From assembly GCA_016125185.1 (NCBI GenBank), contig WGMG01000008.1, positions 20,066 to 84,065 on the forward strand: a DNA stretch of 64,000 bases, given 5' to 3'. This document shows, piece after piece, positions 62,291-64,000 of the stretch (position 1 is the stretch's first letter; the number at the start of each line of letters is the position of its first letter). The translations under genes were made by a program, and so were the position numbers. Under the pieces are notes generated by a model. That model saw only the letters and a program-made list of their open reading frames with translations, was not told where the DNA came from and searched no databases. The DNA is from Armatimonadota bacterium (GTDB lineage Bacteria; Armatimonadota; Fimbriimonadia; Fimbriimonadales; Fimbriimonadaceae).

Positions 62291-62373
62291 CTCACCCTCC
62301 ACAACATTCCTGCCTTTGTGGCAGGAATGTTTGCGGACCCTCCTTTTCTAAGGGATATCTTTGTTTTGCGGAG
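62291..62373. repeat. Dispersed intergenic repeat, copy A
   Basis: This 83-base stretch recurs at 63554-63636 with four substitutions and no indels by my count. It contains a perfect 12-bp hairpin, aacattcctgcc (62303-62314) with ggcaggaatgtt (62320-62331), and then ccttttctaagggatatctt. It ends directly in a heptamer array. Confidence 0.8.
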
Positions 62374-62408
62374 TGCGGAGTGCGGAGTGCGGAGTGCGGA
62401 GTGCAGAG
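62367..62408. repeat. Heptamer array TGCGGAG, five perfect copies plus a variant
   Basis: tgcggag is repeated at 62367, 62374, 62381, 62388 and 62395, followed by tgcagag at 62402. It is directly joined to repeat copy A and ends about 70 bases before the UvrA-like start. Confidence 0.85.
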
Positions 62409-62480
62409 AGCGAGTGGGTTCGCAAAATATCGTGGGACCTTGTATTCTGCGAGCGTCAATGATGTAGACTTCTGTCGAGT

Positions 62481-63506
62481 ATGTCGGACGGTTGGCTGCG
62501 CATCAAAAATGCAACCGGAAACAATCTGCAAGGGGTCAACGTCGATATTCCCCTGGGGCTGTTTGTGTGCGTGACCGGGGTGTCGGGGTCGGGGAAATCG
62601 ACCTTGGTGCAGGACACGTTGTTTCCGCGTCTGATGTATGAATTGCACGGCACGCGGTCGATTTGGGAGCCGCACGACGCGATCGATGGGATCGACCAGA
62701 TCGACAAGGTGATCGACATCGATCAGTCGCCGATTGGGCGGACGCCGCGTTCGAACCCGGCGACGTACACGGGGACGTTCGATATGATCCGCGATCTGTT
62801 TTCGAAGACGCCGGATGCGAAGATTCGTGGGTATCAGCAAGGTCGATTCAGCTTCAATGTGAAGGGCGGTCGGTGCGAGGCGTGCCGTGGCGACGGTGTG
62901 CTGAAGATCGAGATGCACTTTTTGCCGGACGTGTATGTGCCGTGCGAGGTGTGTAAGGGAAAGCGGTACAACCGCGAGACGCTAGAGGTCAAATACAAGG
63001 GCAAGTCGATCGCGGACGTGCTTCAGATGACAATCGAGGAGGCGGTGGAGTTTTTCAAGCCGATTCCGAAGATTCACCGTAAGCTGGAGACGCTGTTGGA
63101 AGTCGGCCTTGGCTACATTCGCATGGGTCAGCCAGCAACGACGCTCTCGGGCGGCGAGGCTCAGCGCGTGAAGTTGTCTTCGGAGCTGGCCAAGCGGGCG
63201 ACGGGACGGACTTTGTACATTTTGGATGAGCCGACGACGGGCTTGCACTTTGAGGACGTGCGGCGGCTGTTGATGGTCTTGCACCGATTGGTGGATCAGG
63301 GGAACACGGTGCTGGTGATCGAGCATAACCTGGACGTGATCAAGACGGCGGATTGGCTGGTGGATATGGGTCCAGAAGGTGGCGACGGTGGTGGACGCGT
63401 GATTGCTCAGGGGACTCCGGAGTCGGTGGCGGTGGTGCCGGAGTCGCATACGGGGCAGTATTTGAAGGACATTTTTGAGCGTAAGGGTCACGCCTATCGG
63501 GCTTAG
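62481..63506 (+). CDS. uvrA: Free-standing C-terminal third of UvrA
   Basis: Normal UvrA is about 940 residues with two ABC ATPase halves. This 341-residue gene has only the second half, beginning at the natural boundary ([16 protein letters not shown]). Walker A GVSGSGKS is at residues 33-40, the zinc finger Cys residues at 132, 135, 155 and 158 (CEAC and CEVC), signature [11 protein letters not shown] at 222-232 and Walker B LYILDE at 245-250; all look intact. The UvrB-binding and insertion domains and the first ATPase half are absent. An in-frame TGA lies 21 bases upstream and no UvrA N-terminal sequence occurs earlier in the window. It could be a split or remnant gene, or a separate half-size protein. 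Confidence 0.85.
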   Translation: MSDGWLRIKNATGNNLQGVNVDIPLGLFVCVTGVSGSGKSTLVQDTLFPRLMYELHGTRSIWEPHDAIDGIDQIDKVIDIDQSPIGRTPRSNPATYTGTFDMIRDLFSKTPDAKIRGYQQGRFSFNVKGGRCEACRGDGVLKIEMHFLPDVYVPCEVCKGKRYNRETLEVKYKGKSIADVLQMTIEEAVEFFKPIPKIHRKLETLLEVGLGYIRMGQPATTLSGGEAQRVKLSSELAKRATGRTLYILDEPTTGLHFEDVRRLLMVLHRLVDQGNTVLVIEHNLDVIKTADWLVDMGPEGGDGGGRVIAQGTPESVAVVPESHTGQYLKDIFERKGHAYRA

Positions 63507-63553
63507 GCTTAAATAGTTAGGAGTCTCTCTTCTATCCCTCGGTTCGCTTGTCG

Positions 63554-63636
63554 CTCACCCTCCACAACATTCCTGCCTTCGTGGCAGGAATGTTTGTGGA
63601 CCCTCCTTTTCTAAGGGATATCTTCGTTTTGCAGAG
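63554..63636. repeat. Dispersed intergenic repeat, copy B
   Basis: Matches copy A (62291-62373) over its whole length. The hairpin is perfect again: 63566-63577 with 63583-63594, loop ttcgt instead of tttgt. It leads straight into the next heptamer array and begins about 20 bases after a shared atccctcggttc. Confidence 0.8.
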
Positions 63637-63657
63637 TGCAGAGTGCAGAGTGCAGAG
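63630..63657. repeat. Heptamer array TGCAGAG, four copies
   Basis: Four perfect tandem tgcagag units, joined to repeat copy B. The unit differs by one base from the TGCGGAG array at copy A, where the last unit has the same tgcagag form. Confidence 0.85.
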
Positions 63658-63746
63658 ACTGTTTCAGTTGGCAGTTGGAATCATTCCTTCGGTTCTTTCG
63701 CGTCTCGATCACTGTTCCCTTTAGAGGGTGAGGGTGTGCCCCCTCC

Positions 63747-63797
63747 GTCGTCCCGACCATCGGTTTCAGAAGACTGAATATGGATGGTCGGGACGAC
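63747..63797. repeat. 14-bp inverted repeat with 23-base spacer
   Basis: gtcgtcccgaccat (63747-63760) and atggtcgggacgac (63784-63797) are exact complements. The inner part also holds ttcagaagactgaa, partly symmetric. It lies in the gene-free 3' region of the window and resembles the shorter gtcccga hairpin at 16546. Confidence 0.6.
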
Positions 63798-63950
63798 ACC
63801 TCCCCAAGGGGCGGAGCGTGGTTAATAGGCTCGTTCCTTGGTTCGCCGTCCATTCTTCGGTCCCGCCGGGCGAATGGTACTAGTTTTCTTTTGCTAATTC
63901 ATTTCTCAGTCACGAAATCACTTAGATAAGAGATAGCCTCGTTTTACGAA

Positions 63951-64000
63951 GGCTTGCGGCTTGCGGCTTGCGGCTTGCGGCTTGCGGCTTGCGGCTTGCG
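63951..64000. repeat. Heptamer array GGCTTGC, at least seven copies, cut by window edge
   Basis: ggcttgc is repeated seven times from 63951 to 63999 and the array runs off the window. It again follows an AT-richer tract (agatagcctcgttttacgaa) that resembles the agggatatcttcgttttgc leading into the other arrays. Confidence 0.85.

Larger units (their letters stand above)
63507..64000. other. Gene-free repeat-rich region at the window end
   Basis: About 494 bases after the UvrA-like stop without a supported gene. It holds repeat copy B, the TGCAGAG array, the 14-bp inverted repeat and the GGCTTGC array. I see no mobile-element gene here. Confidence 0.6.

Noticed and set aside
62219..62480. Remnant of the missing UvrA first half upstream of the UvrA-like gene
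   Set aside because: All frames of this stretch show no ATPase or UvrB-binding motif; only repeats are there.
62367..64000. CRISPR array
   Set aside because: The repeats are heptamers in direct tandem without spacers, and no cas gene is present.

Overview
This window looks like a chromosomal segment of a moderately GC-rich, Gram-negative-type bacterium, most likely an Armatimonadota member of the Fimbriimonadia. The lineage is inferred, not proven. The main clue is two DUF1559-type pseudopilins whose leaders end in [10 protein letters not shown], a wording typical of that group and of planctomycete relatives. Lipoproteins, an Lnt-like acyltransferase, a SurA/PrsA-like isomerase and MoxR/VWA modules fit an envelope-rich bacterium. 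No rRNA, tRNA, CRISPR array, transposase or phage gene was recognised.

Layout. 0-2.2 kb: two related small membrane proteins and a DoxX-like gene with an apparent frameshift. 2.2-14.1 kb: a cluster rich in lipoproteins, with four related surface lipoproteins (three with a YVTN-like propeller, one short), a DUF1080 protein and an Lnt-like acyltransferase. It is interrupted by a plus-strand set of GntR/LacI-type regulator, pseudopilin, small lipoprotein and GH76-like glycosidase. 14.1-18.4 kb: a sodium:solute symporter with its small partner, a second pseudopilin and an anchored protein. 18.4-28.1 kb: housekeeping genes (pyrG, asnS, aroQ, an M24 peptidase, a Trm112-like protein) with ABC transporter and glycosyltransferase genes.

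28.2-41.8 kb is the most striking block: nine tightly packed minus-strand genes. In transcription order they are a large anchored protein, an ABC-2 permease, an ABC ATPase, a second permease, a coiled-coil membrane protein, a MoxR ATPase, a DUF58 protein, a BatA-like VWA protein and a large double-VWA protein. 42.0-53.1 kb holds a peptidyl-prolyl isomerase and a second MoxR. Divergent from them runs a plus-strand series: ABC exporter, a protein with a SecD-like C-terminal domain, three lipoproteins, RodA and FtsK. The two blocks together suggest an envelope-assembly or export machine with AAA+/VWA chaperoning; this is inference.

53.2-64 kb: an M28 peptidase, two small related proteins, a GHL10/DUF187-type glycosidase, a methyltransferase-glycosyltransferase fusion, a clan GH-A-like glycosidase, a membrane protein, and a free-standing gene equal to only the C-terminal third of UvrA. 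The intergenic spaces near the end (62.2-64 kb), and to a lesser degree near 0.7, 20.3, 28.2 and 60.7 kb, carry a family of short repeats with hairpins. Some end in heptamer arrays whose unit differs from copy to copy.
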